From positions 9,612,055 through 9,676,054 of the forward strand of contig KL647288.1 of NCBI GenBank assembly GCA_000727475.1: a stretch of DNA of 64,000 nucleotides, written 5' to 3'. The notes below the pieces were generated by a model that ran no database searches, had not been told where the DNA came from, and saw only the letters and a list, made by a program, of their open reading frames with translations. Shown here piece after piece: positions 26,601 to 41,600 of the stretch; the first letter of the stretch is position 1, and each line of letters opens with the position of its first letter. The DNA is from Sarcocystis neurona (taxonomy: Eukaryota > Apicomplexa > Conoidasida > Eucoccidiorida > Sarcocystidae). A program made the translations under genes and the position numbers.

Positions 26601-29600
26601 GACGTTGCCTGGCCATACCCATCGCTGGCTCTCCTATGAGGTCGCTTCGCCTTGTTTTCTCTCACACGTGTTTCCGCGCTGCTGTGTATCGACTGCTCGT
26701 GCTGCAACCCACGGAGGATATTCCTCCTATCACCAGCTGGGAGCTGCATCAGTACTCCGTCAACCTGCACTGCGACAGGCTCGTCAGAGAGACTGCTGAC
26801 AGTCGGCACCTGCTGCTGCAGGGGCCCATCCTGCATGAACCCGCTCGAGCTCATTCCTCCACTCGTCTGCCCGTGCAACGGCAGCAACCCGTGCATGCCT
26901 TGGCTGCTGCGATGCCGCCTGTCCTCGAGGTCCTCCCTCGGGGTAGCGCTGCCTGGCCCAGGAAAAAAAAAGGGCGACAGTTCCCTCCCGTAAGAGCACC
27001 ACGGAGCAGCCGCCGCTAAACTAGCAGCGGCAGCAAAGCAACAAGAAGACGGATGCATACTTGACGCGGCCCTCTCTCGGTCAGCGTCCTGCCTTCGCTG
27101 CTGTCTGCGGGACACATGACAGTACCAGCACACTGTACTAAGTTGCTTTTCGCTTTGGCGTCGGTTTCTTTTGGGCGAAAGTGCCGTGCCTGCTCCTGCA
27201 GCAACACCACCGTCCGGGTAGGCCGGCGTGCTCGGGCAACCGCCGGCACAGCCAGGAGCACCTGGTACTTGCGTTGCGGTTCTGCATGTGGCTCCCCAGT
27301 AGCTGGTGCACCTGCAGGGGCGACAGCAGTAGCTGCACAAACCAGCATGCAGACGTGTCCCGCTTAACGCTGCCTCCTGCAATGGCGCCGTGTATGTCTG
27401 AAAAGGGCTTTGCTGCTTCTGCAAGAAAGACAGAGGAGACGGATGCAGATATGCCGCGTGCTTCTTTCTCCACGTTGCTGCTGCTTGGTCGGAAAAACCT
27501 GCATAGGAGCCACCTCTGCCCACCAGCGCGTTCGCCGCTGTGGTTGGTGTGTACATATACTGCACAACCACGGCAGAAGCCGGTGTCATTAGCAGGCACT
27601 CGATGTCTACTTGTAGGGGCCACTGGAAAGAAATGCGGCTGTCACCAAATGGCAGCAGCTGCTCCGTCGTGTGGCAGTGCAGCTGCTGCTTCTGCTCGTC
27701 TGCCTGCTCTGGAAATGTGCCCTCGACACCACAGAACTGACAATCAGAATCTTCACAATTTCTCGAATCAAATGCTGCAGCACCTGTACAGACGCCTCTG
27801 AAGCAGTTGGTTACAGTTGGACCCGCAGCAGTTAATCCGCTTGTCCTGTGCTCTTGTTGCACAGAGGTTCGCAGAGCAGCCGCTCTCTTACTGGACCCCT
27901 CCTCCGCTGTCATCACCTGTGGCGGCTCCTGCGGTTCCGCGGCCACACATGTAGACAGCAAAAGCTGCTTCTTCCACGATGGTGGAAGAATTCCTGCCTT
28001 AAGGTGCAGCTGGGGGCTCTGAGTTCCAACACGGCAAGCCGCGCAGAGTCCGCTGAATTTGCCGCGGGACCGAAAAGTCCCGGGGGACTCGTCGATGAAC
28101 CGGCCGCGACAGCCACGGAAGCAGGCGGTACTGCCAGGCCAACGCCGACAGCAACTGCTGCTGCGATGGACCAAAGCGTCCCACGGTGTCGGCATGTGCA
28201 GATCTTCATCCAGACGTCTCGACTGCTGCTGCGTCTGCTGATGCAAGTATTGCTGCAGGCACCGCTGCTGGCGGGGCCGCAGCTGCACGGGGCCCCAGAC
28301 CGCCTCTGCTGGTTCTTCACGGCTCACTGGCTCATACAAGAAGAAGAGCCGCATGAGGTATTGCAGCTCCAGCAGTGCAGCTGACCGTTTGCCTATTGCC
28401 TCAGTCTCACGCGCCCCAGGAGGTCCCTGCTGGCCGGTATCGCTGCTGCCCCTCTTAAGACGTCTGCTGCTCCGACGGGTACGCTGGTAAAGACAACTTT
28501 CCGCGACCAGTCTAGTCGCTGCCGCTTCCTGCCGTCCGTACTCCTGGGGGTGTGCTTGTGAGCACCAGCAGCAGCAGTTGACACGGCTCCACGGAGCAGT
28601 ACGAGCAACACGTGTCAAGTGTGTGCTTTGCATCCATGTGAAGAAACCACGAGGCAATGTCAGCCGTAGCGCTGCTATATCGAGAATTAGTGCTGCCCCC
28701 TTGCCCTGTTGTGAAGCGTCTGTGATTCGCTGCTCCGTTACGATCACTGGTGCCGCGGGCAGCACAGGGGCCAGGCTTACTGTAGGAAGTACGGGCCGTA
28801 GTCGACTTGTCTCACGTTCTCCTTCTCGAGTCGCTTTCAGTCCCTGTGTTGCTGTTGTTGCTGTGCCACATCTCGTCGCGCCTGCGTCTCTTTGTGGTGT
28901 CCCTGCTGCGATGCGCCGACAACCTGCCGCTTCCTTCTCCCTCATCGCTTCAGTCCTCTCTGTTACTCTGTCTGCTGCTCCTGCGTTCGACTCAGCTGGA
29001 CGTGTTCTTCTACCTCGTCGTTGTAATGCAGCTGCTGCTGCGGCCGCTTGCAGAACTGATGCTGCGGGTGGTTCCTGCGCTGAATTTTCCGCTTGTGCTG
29101 CTGGTGTGAGATCCACATGAAGACGCACGCAGGGCGCTACGAGGCGGATCTCGACAAACGGCGACGAAGGAGTAGCAGCAGCAGACAACGCAGGAGGAAA
29201 ACGTTCCCCTCCACCTGCAGAGCAGCTCGGGCAACCAGTTGCGTCCGACCACGTAGTTCCAACGGCCAAGGGGTTACTGCTCGCAAGCGGCTGAATCCGC
29301 TGCATTGGGACACTGGGCAACGCCGTGTGTCTGCGAAAGGCCTTTGAAACAGCGGATAGAGCCTGAAAAAACAGCCGCGGTAACAAGAGCACGTCCGGTA
29401 GCATGTTCTCAACGCAGCAAGCAGAAACCGGTGTAATATCGCCAACAATCAATCACAAGAGGGCGACAAAGCGTGCGACGACCGCAGGATTAGCAGCACC
29501 AACAGCGCCCGTAAGTATAGAAGAGGCAACAACAAAAAATGAAAAAGTGACGACAGGCACCACACGCAGCCACACGATTTGCTGACGCTGCCAGAGGGCA

Positions 29601-32600
29601 ATGCCGCCTGCTGCTGCTGCTGCTGTTACTTCTGGGGCAGTGTGGTGCCGCCGCGAACACACACCACCAACCACAAGCGACAGGACTCCACGTGTTTCCT
29701 CGACAGCTGTGTCACCCCCGCGTAACTCTTTTTCTTCGTCAACCCGTGCGTGCGCCTACCTGAACCAGGTGTGGAGCTGCCCTGGCTGAAACGCTCACTA
29801 AAGCAGCATGCAGCAGGACAACTCCCTGCAGCAGCCCCGCAGCCCCCGCAGGCCCCCCTCGTCCCTCAGCATCATCTTCGCTGCACGTAGGCGTCCCCGC
29901 CGCAAAACGTGCCCCGCAGCAGTGCTGCTGATAGAGGTGTTGCCCACCAGCGGCTGCGTCGCCGCTGATTGCAGCATTGCGGCAGTTGTGGCCTGCATCC
30001 CGGAACACGTTGCGGCGTGCGACGCTCGAGGTCGCGGAGGAAATACACGTGCACCCTGAGGCTTCGCTCTCTGCCTCGCGGCAACTTCCTGCTGCCTGCA
30101 CAAGACCCTCTGTTGCTTCCCCGGGAGGATAATAGCAGAGCTGCACGAAGAGCACTGGAGTATGCGCCATTGCCGCACCGGTTGTCAGGATTTCTCCACA
30201 TGCCGCTGTCCTTGCTGTCTCATTCTGAATTTGCTGCGGACGAGTGGCGCTGCTGCAATCCGTCGTTTCTCGTGTGATGCCCGCTACACCCGGTGCTGCT
30301 GGAAACAATACTCCAGAAACCCCGTTGGCTGCACGCTGCTGTCCTCGTCCGTGAGGACCCTGCGGCTCTCGCTGCTTGCCCCTTTGCAGAGGAAGTTGTT
30401 GTCCCTGGTGCGGCGAAGGCATTTCTTCCGCAGTCCAACAAGGAGATCCCCCCACATCACGTGCCGTAACACAAGTCTCTCCGGCTCCACACGGATTCGA
30501 AGCGAGCTGCGGCCGCTGGAGCTGGTGCGGGATCGGCTGCTGTTGCTGCCTCCGGTCCCAACGCTGGTGGCGCAGGCGCTGCTGCCGGTGGTGCACGTGT
30601 GCCTGCAAGCACGAATCGGTACCGGTACACATCAGAGACCGTGCGTCGGTGGCAGGTCGACCCCAGCGAGTATTTTCAAGGCGTCTTGAGGTGATCTCGC
30701 CGCTGCTGTTGGTAAGCACGTTCACTGTCCGTTGCGGCACAGGCACCTCTCCGCTCTCTTCGTGGGCTTCTCCTCCGAGAGCTTCAAAACCTCCTAGAGC
30801 CTCGCCCCCCCCCGCTCTTCTTCGAGCAAACGCAGCCCCTCCTGCAGAACCCGCAGCAGCAATCGGTGGTGAAGACAAGTGTGCTTCCGCAGTGCCATCG
30901 TAGACACTTGACGCTGTGGAGGAACGCTGCTGCTGACGAGATACAACCGTCGCATGTAAGCAGCGATACGGCAGCGTTGACAAAGAATGGCTTGCGGAAA
31001 ATGAAGAAGCAAGACATGTGGGAAGCTCCGCACGCAGCTGCTGCCAGAAGTCATCATCCTGCTGAGATGGCCATCCCACCGGCAGTTGTTGCACTGCTGT
31101 TGGGAGACCGCCTGGCACCAACAGTCGCATGACAGACGCGACGGCAGAAGTAGTGTACTGGATGCTCCCCTCGTCCTGTCGCTGCTCTGCCAGCGGCGTG
31201 CGTCTTTGTCCACCCACACCTGCGGTGGAACGCTGGACGTCGACATCACAAAAAGGTCCCCGGATGTTTTGCATCTGCTGCTGCTTTGGTACTGACGATA
31301 GGTGTCTCTGTAGACGGCCAAGTTCGGATGCGGGTGCCTCCTCCCACACGTCTTCCTCCTCCTGCGGCCTCGTATCTATGGCAACGTCCCACAGGTGTCG
31401 CGGCTGCCGCTGCAGGACGTTCGCCCCAGCTCTGCCTAGCTGCTGCTGGTTCTGCTGTTCAAGCATGCCAATACCTCCAGCAGCACTTAGCACTTCCGGA
31501 AAAGTAATCGACTCGGCCGTCTGCAGCGCACCAGTTGGCTGAAGAACGGGCGATACCGAGAGGTTTATGCTGCTCTCGGCTGTTGCCCTGGGAACGGTCG
31601 AGCGTCTGGGTCCGGAGTACGCCGACAACGTCTCTACTGCCGCGCGGGTCGACGTCTCGGGTGTGGGGTAGGCTGCAGCAGCTGCTGGCGTGAGCGTCGC
31701 AGATGCCGGTGCAGCACGACCGTCGGAGGCGAGTCGCGCAGCATTAATACCGGCAATCTCTATACCGGTGCGGCCAACCGACGACGAACCTGGATGGTTC
31801 CAGAACGCTCGGCTCGCTAGCTGCGTGATTATGCGCTCCTGCCGGTCGACGGAATGCATCAGTTCGTCTTGCTGCCGACGTTTTTGTGGTTGGTGCGGTT
31901 GCTGCACCTGCTGCCGCTCTTGCTCCGGCGTTGCCGTGAAAAGAGGCTGCTGAGGAAGGCGGGGTCGGATGCCGCAAAACAGCACTTCCGTTTTGTAGAA
32001 TATGTTGTTAGCGGCTCCAGCCCCGTGTTCACTCTCGAACGCGACGCAGTGCATCACCGGTGTATGCAGCTCGCGCGGCTGCTGCTGTTCTTCGCGTTGC
32101 TGCCAGTGTCTTTGCAGCCGGCGCTGTTGCCGTCGACGCTCTTGCCGCCGCGTCAGCTGCCGCTGCTTGTCATGCAACGCAGCTGCTGGCGGCCTTCCTG
32201 TGTGCGCTGCGCCTGCTTGGTCGATTGTGTCCTGCAGGCGTCGGCGTCCCGTACTCACACTCACGTGTGTGCCTCCCCTGCTGAGGCTGCTGTCCGACGA
32301 GTCAAATGTGCGGTCCGTGCTGTTGCTGCCTTGCATGCTTTTGATTTCAATTATGCGGCACGACCCGGTAAAACGACCACCTTTTTCCGTTCCATGCACA
32401 CTCTCTTCCACAGCTGCCCCAATCCTGCTAGCGCCTCCACCAATTCTGACGCTGGTGCTGCTCCGGCCACTGTCGGCGGTCGCCTCACTAACGGCGCGGC
32501 TGCTTCGTCGCCGCCTCGCGGTATTCCGATCAACTGTGCTGCTGCTCACACCTGCTGCCCCACCCCCGCTGTCGCTTCTCCTTGAAATACAGCGTCGGCT

Positions 32601-35600
32601 GTCACTCGGGCTTTCTGTCCTGCTGCTGCTGCTATCGCCGCGGTCCCTAGCAGCTGGTGTTGGATAAATAGCACCCACCACGAGTGCACGGCACGTCTCT
32701 CCAGTGCATCGACAACTGCCGCTGCGCGTCTGATGCTGCTGCTTCCTTACAGACCTGCACGTCGGAGAGATCATCACCTGCTCCTCGCACTCCGCCTGCT
32801 GGCTACCAGCGGCCAATGCAAAGACCCTTCTTCCACTCGCATCTTCGTCCGCCGCGGTAGCCACAGATCCAACACTCACTGCTCCCGCTGCCGGCGCTCT
32901 CGTTTTTGCCGTCTCTGTCGCTGCGACGGCTAAAGCTGCTGCTGCAGCAGTTGGGGCCGTCGCTGCTTCGTCTTCTGCTCCACGGGGCGTCCTAGTAACG
33001 GCTGCACGTAGAAACGGTTTTCCCTGCGACGGAGGCCTTCCTACACCGCCTGCCTCCCCCACGTCTGTCGTCATCCTCCTGTCAACCTCGCCGTTCCGCT
33101 CATCCTGTTCGGCGCGTGGTTGCTGCGGTTCGCGGCCGGGCATCGGCTGTGGAGATCTACTTTCTCTTTTTTGCAGGTGCGGCTGGAGAACCTGTCGAAG
33201 CACACTGCCGCTCCCCCACGTCTTCACTTCCGGTACCGCGGTGGTTCCAACAGCTCCGTCTGCTGAGGTCCTCAGCGCTGAGGCAGAAGCGTCACCAGTT
33301 GTTGGTTTTGCTGAGGCAAGTCCTGCGGCAGCTGGTCGCGCTTCACGTTCACCTGCTGGCTCAGCAGCTGCTTCATTGCTCTTGGTGACTGCGGCCCCCT
33401 CTGCTGCTGCCCCCCCTTCGTTGCCTTCAGTACCGCCTACTTCTGTAGTGTCATTCGCTGCTGCTGCAGCTGCTTCTGTCGACGCTGCTATCGAAGTTGC
33501 TGCCGGGTTGTGGGCGGCACTCCGTGCGGCCGGTGAACACTGCACTTCCTGCGTCACGTGCTTCTCTGCAGCAGAGGTGGTTCGTGCCACTTCAGGTAGG
33601 TCGCTGCACGCATCGGTGGTGACCCTGCCGGAGTTGTGGTCGCTGCAACTGCTGCTGACGCTATCGCTGCTGCTCCCGCTGCTGTTGTTGCTGTCGCTGT
33701 GAGACTGTCGCAGCAGCGAGCCCAAAAGAATCCACTCGTCCGCAGAAAAGATCACGTGCAGAGCTGCTGAACCAGGAGCCGTCACATCTTCGCCAGCTGC
33801 TGTGGGGTAGTAGCAGCAGCTGAGGGGCTGCTGTCGTTCCTCCAAACACCGGCGGTCTCCCCTAACAGGCAAAACGCAGTCCCGGTGCTTGTCTAAAAGG
33901 ATGGTATGAGGTGCTCCGCCGGAACCGCTGCAGCAAGCGTTGTGGTTACGGCTTGAATTGTTCCAGAAGCTCACGCCCGACGGGAGGATCCTGCTGCTGT
34001 TGCTGCACTGGTTGAATGCAACTTCCCTCCTCTGCTGGCCCCTACGAAAGGTAGCTCTCTCTTTAATGCGCAGCAGCAACCTCGACAGCATCTGCCCGCC
34101 TGCTGCTGCCTCTTGCTCTAGCACCTCCAAAGCACGCGCAGACGTCGAACCCCCTGCTGCAGAGGTGGCAGCAGCAGCAGCCGGCGCAGCAGCAAAAGCA
34201 GTATCCAGAGCAGCATACTGACGAAGAGGAGGCAAAGCAGGGGCGACGGAGCACGCGCAGTGGTCGGCAACAAGAGAGAAGAAAGAAGACAAAACGGGAG
34301 GAAGCCACACCCGAGGAGCCGTCTTTCCCGCATGCAGAGGTACACCTGGCCCGTCGAAGACAGCAGCACAGCGTCTGCTTCGGAAGGTTGCAGGGGCACC
34401 ACCAACAGCAGGAGCATTGCGACTGCCAGGTGCAGTACCGCCTCTCACACCACCCGCGGCAGCGAAGTCTGCAGCAGCACGATTCTTCGGAAGAATCGAA
34501 GCGCCAACACAACTGTCCTCTCTCCGATAGAGCCGGGGCCAGCTGCAGCTGCTGCCGCCCTGCAACTGAGACGTCGACTGTCTGTGAGACAACCTCTTCC
34601 GTCTTGTCTCCGAACGAGCGTGGAAATAAGACTCGTTCGCCTCCTGCTGGTCTGCCGCTGCTGCGTGTTTCGGGGCAGCATCAGCCGCAACAGGAGGAGG
34701 AGCCACACCGGCGTTGACAGAGGAAGCAACTGCAGGGTCCGGTGCGTCATCTCTGGTGTCCGACGAACATGCAGAGTAGCCCTCCTCAGCGTGTGAAGCC
34801 CGTGAATCACATGCGTCAAACAGTGTGGAAGAGGATGCTGGAGTCTGCTGTCGCACCTGTCGCACTCCACGTCCGGCCTGCTCCTGCTCCTGCTGATTCG
34901 TCAGAAGCACGTTTTGCTGCTGCTGCACACGGCCGTGGTAACAGAATGGGTTCTGCATGGTCTCGGTCTGCTGTTTTTCCTCGTCGTAAAGCTGACGATG
35001 TGTCCGGTCGTCTGTCCGAGAGGGCTGCCGCTTCTGTTGCTGCTGCTGGCGCAACAAACCGAAGTTCCTTCTCCGCGGGCGCGGTTGAGATTGCTTCTTG
35101 TTCATGGTTTGCTTCTGGGGCTGCCACGTTTCACACTGCTGCTGCAGCATCCCAACCCGGGGCTTCCTTCTGTACAACTCAGGAAGGCAGGGCAGGGAGC
35201 GGAAGGCTCGCGGCTGGAACGCGGACTGCGCGCTGCTGCTGCTGCTGCCGTCGGTGGCGCTGTCGCGGGGGTGCTGCAGGCAGTCGGCAGTTCCGAACAG
35301 CAGACCGGCGCGGTACGTTTCGGAGGCTACTAAATGAACGAACACGTGCTGCACCTCCACGTGCAGAGCCCACGTGAGTCCGGTAGCGGCAGTCTTTCCA
35401 GCGATACCCTCGCTACCGTCAACTGCCGATTCGCAGAGACGTTCCCTACCTTCCCCGGCGTCTGAGTTGCATTTACACTGCGGAGAAAACCAGAACCCTG
35501 CGTGCGCTGTTGCTGCGTCATCGCCCCTTGCTGCTCCTGTCTTCTGCCCTAATGCTGGGCCCTCCGCATCCCTGTATCTCCAGGGGTCGCACCCGCGTTC

Positions 35601-38600
35601 AGTCCTGCGCTCCAGCTCCTGCTTTGGCTCAAAGCTGTGCTGCTCCTGCAGCCGACGCTGAAGTGGTTGTTCCGCACTCTGTTGCCGCTGTCTGTCATCG
35701 CCCACCTCCTGCGACAAACGCCGGAGAGAGAGCTGCGGCTCCAGCTGCTGGTGGTCTGGGAAACCTGCTGCTGCATCTTGCCCCACCTGCTTGCAGGCGC
35801 CAGCATACGAATCCTCCTCACAAGCTGCCGGAAGGCAGCTGCTACTTTGAAAAGACAGCTGTTGCCCTCCGAACATGGCTGCTGTGCTATCGGTGTTGCA
35901 CACGCCACTGCTGCCAACGCCAAGATCCACATCTACGGAGGGACGTCGCTGCTGCTGCTGGCGCAGGATTTCACACTGAGGAAGCCGCGGCAGCCACTGG
36001 TGCAGCTGCTGCTGGTGGGTTCGGTGCTGCTGCTGTTGCAGACACTGGTGCTGCAGCTCACTTGGCGGCTCTTGGAAATCACCCTCGCCCTGGTTGTGCC
36101 AGCGATGAAGGTGAGGTCGGCATCGGCACTGCTGCAGCTGCCGCAAGGCCCACCGCTGATCGCGCAGAAGTACGTTGTTTTCCGCATTTTCACGAAGCAG
36201 CGAAGTGGCAAATGTCTCGCACCCGACCCGCCCACAGACGCTGAGTCCTACGCGACCCGCTAGGTCTTCCGCTGTTGCAGCTGCTGCTGCACACGAGCGC
36301 GCTGACGAAGCTAGCGCACACCCTTCTGGCGTCTGCAGGTAGGATGCACTTGTGGTTCCCACTTCCGCGGCTGTTGCTGAGCGCCAGTCAGCCTCGACTG
36401 TTCCTTCCGGAACACATGCTGCTGCCTCGAGAAGAGTGCGCTGATGAAAAACAGGACCTGCAGCAGTGTCGAACGCTGCTGGAGCGTTCCGGTGCTGCTG
36501 CCCTGGCAGAACAGGGGTATGCTGCGCACCCGCGCTGGTCGTCCGTCCCCGCAGCCACGAAGGGGTGAGCCATTCCCAAGCTTGAGTCCAGAATGCTCTG
36601 GTGCCACTAAACCCGAATGTCCCCGCTGGTGCCTCCCGCTGCTGTTGGTACGCAGCAGCATTTTGAGAGAAGGAAGAAGTACCGTAGCTACTTGGCAGCG
36701 GTGCTCGGCCTGCCGAAGCGGAATGCTGCTGTCCTGCGGCAGTCGTTCTCCACCAGCGCCCAAACGGCGTGGCCTGTTGCTGCTGCTGGCCCCTCTCTGT
36801 GCACGAGTCTACTGCATGCGAGTCCTGGGTATTGCTACAGTAAGAAATCGCCGCGTCTGCGGTCCTTCTTCTCCGTTGCTGCGGTACCCACGTGCAACAT
36901 CTGCAGATCTCCCGCTCTCCTGTACACCAGTGCATTCCCCTGCAGTCACACCATCGTGCTGCGTGTACAGACCCTGCTGTCGTGGGCGCGAACACACCTC
37001 CAGCTGCCGCCAGTGCTGCGCCCCCTGTCCTCGCGCGTGCCGCCGCTGCTGATTCATTCGTCAGTGTTGCTGCTGGGTCCCCTGTTGTTCCCACAGTCAC
37101 TCCACCATACAGCCGCCCCGCGTGGACATCCCCGAAGGGCGCCGGTGCCTGCTGCAGCAAGGCAGATATTCTCTCAATCAGGCGCAGCAGCTGCCGCAGC
37201 TGATACAGGCCACTGCATGCGAAGAGGAGGGGAACACGTAGACTGACAGATACATCCACCTCTGCCGCCGTTGCCGCTACTACAGCCTCCCCAAGTGCTG
37301 CTTGTTCAGCCGTGTCTTCAAGTCCTGACACATGGACCTCACTCGGCGACACCAACCTGCGGCCCTCCGGTGCCCCATCGCCAGCTGCAGGTCGCGGATG
37401 GAGACCCTCCCCCCGCTGGCATGCGAGAAGGTTCGACGGGAACGGTGAGCCGCTGCTGCTGCTACTGGATGTACGCGTGCGTCCGCTGCTGCAAGCGGCG
37501 CTTGCTACGCTGCGTGCGCTGCTGCTGCTGCTGCGGCTGCTGCTCTTGTAGCAGCAGCTGGTCTGCGAGGAACAATATCTCGTGCATCTTCTCTCAGAGC
37601 AGCAAAGGGGAGAGCGCACTGCTCTTGCTGCTGCTGTTCGTCCTTTCTTACGTTCTGCTGCCCTTCCTGCTCCATCCTGTGTCGCTGCTTCTGCCGTGGC
37701 ATCACGTCTAGCAGGTGACGCTTCGCACACCGCAGGAGGCTTCCTGGCGCTGTCGTCTACAAGAGATGCACTGCAGCACCGACCGCGGGGTGACGACTGC
37801 AGCAGGCATTGCGCAAGGCATGCACAGAAGGGCGGAGCGGCAGTAGGAGAAGCTAATGCGGCACCAGAGCCTCTGCCGGCAACAAACCCTTTGCCAGCAC
37901 CAGACCCACTACTCCCGGAGTCCGGTGGACGTATATTCCTCGCGGCAAGCGGAAGCGTGGACTCTGCGCGTGCACTTCTGGGGACGCTACAAAACACCCT
38001 GCGCAGCAGAGACGACGACAGACTCGGAGCTGAGGAAGAAACCCGCGAATCCCCCGCTTTTCTTGCATCACTACTGGCTGCCGACGCCGCCAGCAGTCGA
38101 CCCGGACGCAAGTGAATAGTGCCGCATACAGAATAGCGGAGCAGATCGGCCGTCACAGCCTCTGCTTCTTCAGCAGCTCCTTCTCCCACATGTTCCCGTG
38201 TCACAGCGTTTGCTGCATCCGTTGCTCCTACAGCTGTGTCTGCTGTTGTGTTTCCGCCTGTTGAGGCCTCTGCTATTGTTGCTTTGTCCGCTGATGTCGT
38301 GCGTGCTGCGGCGCCTGCTACTGCATGTGCTGCTAAAGCCGTTTGACAATTTTTCTCACTACACGAAAAAAAGTACGGCTGACGAATCGAAGACGAAAAT
38401 CGCGCTGCGTCGGTATCCGTACCAAGAGACCTTCTTGTTGCGGCTGCAGCCGCAAGCAGCGGATCAAGCGGCAGTGACGAACAGGCAGCAAACGAGGCAC
38501 TCTGTTTTTCCTGCCGCTGAAAAGCAGTCTGAGTCCACAGTCCTTCTGCAGACGGACCACTAGCATCCGTCGGGGAGGGAAAGGCAGTACTTTCACCTGC

Positions 38601-41600
38601 TACTGCTGGTGGAGCACCTGCTGTACCGTCAGCTGCTCCTGCAAACCTTGGAAACGGTGCGTCCCCTGCTGAACCGGAGGCGGGTTGGCGGAACGAAGGC
38701 GGAATTGTCAAGAAAAGGATATCACCAGGAGCCTGTAGCCAAGGCCTATGCAGGGGCCCTGCTGGGTGGCTGTGCGGGGTGCGGCTACTACTACTTCGGC
38801 TGCTGTTGCTGCCACTGTTACAACTGCTAACGCAGCTCCACCCCGGGCACCACGCACTGTGCTTCTCGTCGCAGCCTTGCGGCACACTGCTGCAGTCGCG
38901 GAGAAGTCCTCGGGCGTCGGTAGGAAGAGCATTTACCTTCAAATCAGTGAGCGTTTTTTCTGAAGAAGTGCTGTGGCGTTTCTGACTCCCCCTTTTCCAG
39001 AGCGATCCACCCTGGCACCCCCCACAGATCTCGCGCTGCGGGTGGGAAGTCACCTGGAGTGCGCCCTTTGCCTCTTCACCAATGGCCGTCGGTCGGAACA
39101 GCGCGTACCGCGTAAAACCTCGGCTTGCCCTGTTTCTGCTGCCGCTGCAGCTGCTGGTGGTGCTGCCTGTGTTGCTCTTGTTACTCAGGCCGACTGGGGA
39201 GCAGTAGGGCTTCCACGAAGGGCCGTGCGGCCCTGGAGAAGTTTTCTCCGTAGAGCAGCTGCAAAGGGGAGATGCGCACTTCAGCGCAGCAGCCTTATAC
39301 AGAAGTGATGCAGCCAGGCCGTCGATGTTAAGCCTGACGCCCTCGCTGGCACGCTGTACATTGGACAAAGCAACCTGCTCGACGTTCACGCGAACTACAG
39401 AGCCCGCTGCTGCACACGTCCTCCTTCCGCCGATGTTGCTGCTGCTGTTGCTGTCTGTACTACCGCTGCGGCTGCTGCAGCCGTCCGTGCACGTGCTGCC
39501 TGTGTACCCGTCCCTGCCAGAGATGCCGCTACTATCGGACCGACGGCTCCTGCTGCGGCTGATGGACAGCAGACGTTTCTTCATTTCTTCTTCTGGTGCA
39601 CCATTTCTGCGTATTCGACCTGAACGCAAGCTGTCGCGCGTCAACCTCTCATACATTTTCAGTCCCCTCTGCGTCCCATCTGGTTTTATGCTGACGATCG
39701 GTCGCTTTCTGGATTGCTGCTTCCCAAGGGGCCTCTGCTGTAGTTCCTGGGGCTGGTTTTGCTGCTGGTCCTTTTCGTTTTCATGCTGTTCAGCGCTTCG
39801 CTGCTGCCACTGCGTCAGGTGTGCCTGCACCACCAGCTCCCCATCTCCCCCCTGCGTTGTGTGCTGCTGCTTCTGCTGCTGCTGCTGCTGTTGTTGTCCA
39901 CTCTCCTCACTCATATGGTCGTCTACCAGAATTCGATGTGGCACGCGCTCCCCTGACGCGTTGCTTTCCTCCAGCAAGACAGACTGTCTTCGTCGTACCA
40001 GCTCCCTCCATATCTGTGAAGGGGTTTCTTTCGCCATTTCTTCTTCTGCAGCCGAACGTGCCAGTTCTGACTCTGCTGCACGGTCTGACGGAAGTGCTGC
40101 TCCGGACATTCGGGCGGCCGCCGCTTCCTTCGTTCCTGCGGCCGCTGTCTGCGCATTCTGCGCTGCTGTTCCCGCCGTCTTCCCTGCTGTTGTTGTCGCT
40201 GCAGGTCCCAGAAAAAAGCGAGAAATCGCGTGGTTACCTGCCTGCACGGGTGCCGCGGCGCTACTGCAGCAGCTGCCTCTGTCCGCTGCTGTACGTCCTC
40301 GGCCTGGGCCGAAACTGCTGTAGAACTCTTCTTTCTTCGCTGCGTCTCGTTGCAACAACCATCCTCCTTCAGATTTTGCCTTCTGCTGCTTGGGCCCCTG
40401 CTGGTCACCTGCCGTCTGCCGTTTTGCTGGTTGTTCCTCCACTCCCTGTTGGTGGCCCCCGTGCAGCTGCGGCTGACGCTGTTGCACGGGGGCCTGCCAG
40501 GCCGCACAGGTACCCTGGTCCTGCTCTTCGTGCGGCTGCGCGTGAGGCACAAAGACGCAGACGCTAATGTCTTGAACTGTAACGACTAGAGCCCCTACTG
40601 CAGACTGCATGGCGCGCCGGAGCATGCGCAGGATGTCCTCCAGAGAATGTATTGCTGCCGGCTTCTTCTTGCTCTCTCTGCTACCCTTGGCTCCTGCTCC
40701 TTCTGCACCGCTTGACCAGAAGTATCTGCCCCTGTCCCCCCTCTCTTTCTCGGCTGCGCGCTTTGATGCTCCGTCTGCAGCCGCCCGTGCCCCGCCCGTA
40801 CCGCCGCCTTTCTTCCTTTCGGCCTGAGCTGCTGCTTGCAACGTGGAAGCATGACGGCGCCGCGGAACCTTGAATTCACGCTGCTGCGGCACCACGAAGC
40901 TGCAGCTGCTGCAGCGGCGCCTTCCCCCGATTTCCTCAAGCCATCTGTCGACGCAGCTATTCTCCCCCCGTCGTAGCGAGTCATTGATGCCGCTACCGTG
41001 TTTTCCTTTGCGGCTGCGTACATGCTTTTCCTTGATATTGCTCCCGTGATTCTTCTTGTGGCTACACGGCCGCCGTTTGGCGCTGCAGCAGATATGCTCG
41101 CTGCTGCAGTAACACTTGGCCTCATGGCTCCACCACATCCACGGCGGGCTGATGCACCTGTCCTGCTGCTTGCTAGAGCTGTAGCTATCATAGCGTCCGC
41201 TGCTGCTGTGGCTCCGGTCTGCCCTCCTGGTGCTCGAGTTCTTCTCTTGCATGCTGCTGCTGTAAAGAATTTCTTCTCCGCTGGTACTGTAGCGTCTGTG
41301 TTCCCTAGCGCAGCACAGCTCTGGCTCCGGCTTGCCGTCTGGAAGGCTTCTGCTGCCTCCCTCATCTACCCTGCCGGTCCCACTGCTGTCGTGGGCACTG
41401 CGGCGGTGCACGGGAGCCACTGCAGAGGGGGAAGGGCAAGGCAGAGATGCTGCCGCTCCAGCCGAAGCAGCTGATGCTCCTGCTGCCACCGAAGCTCCTC
41501 GGTCTCTCCAGCTGCTACGAAGATCAGCAGGTGTGCCAACGAGTGAAGCACAGCAGCTGCTCCCACAGGACGGAGCAGCACAACATGTCATCTCCAAACA

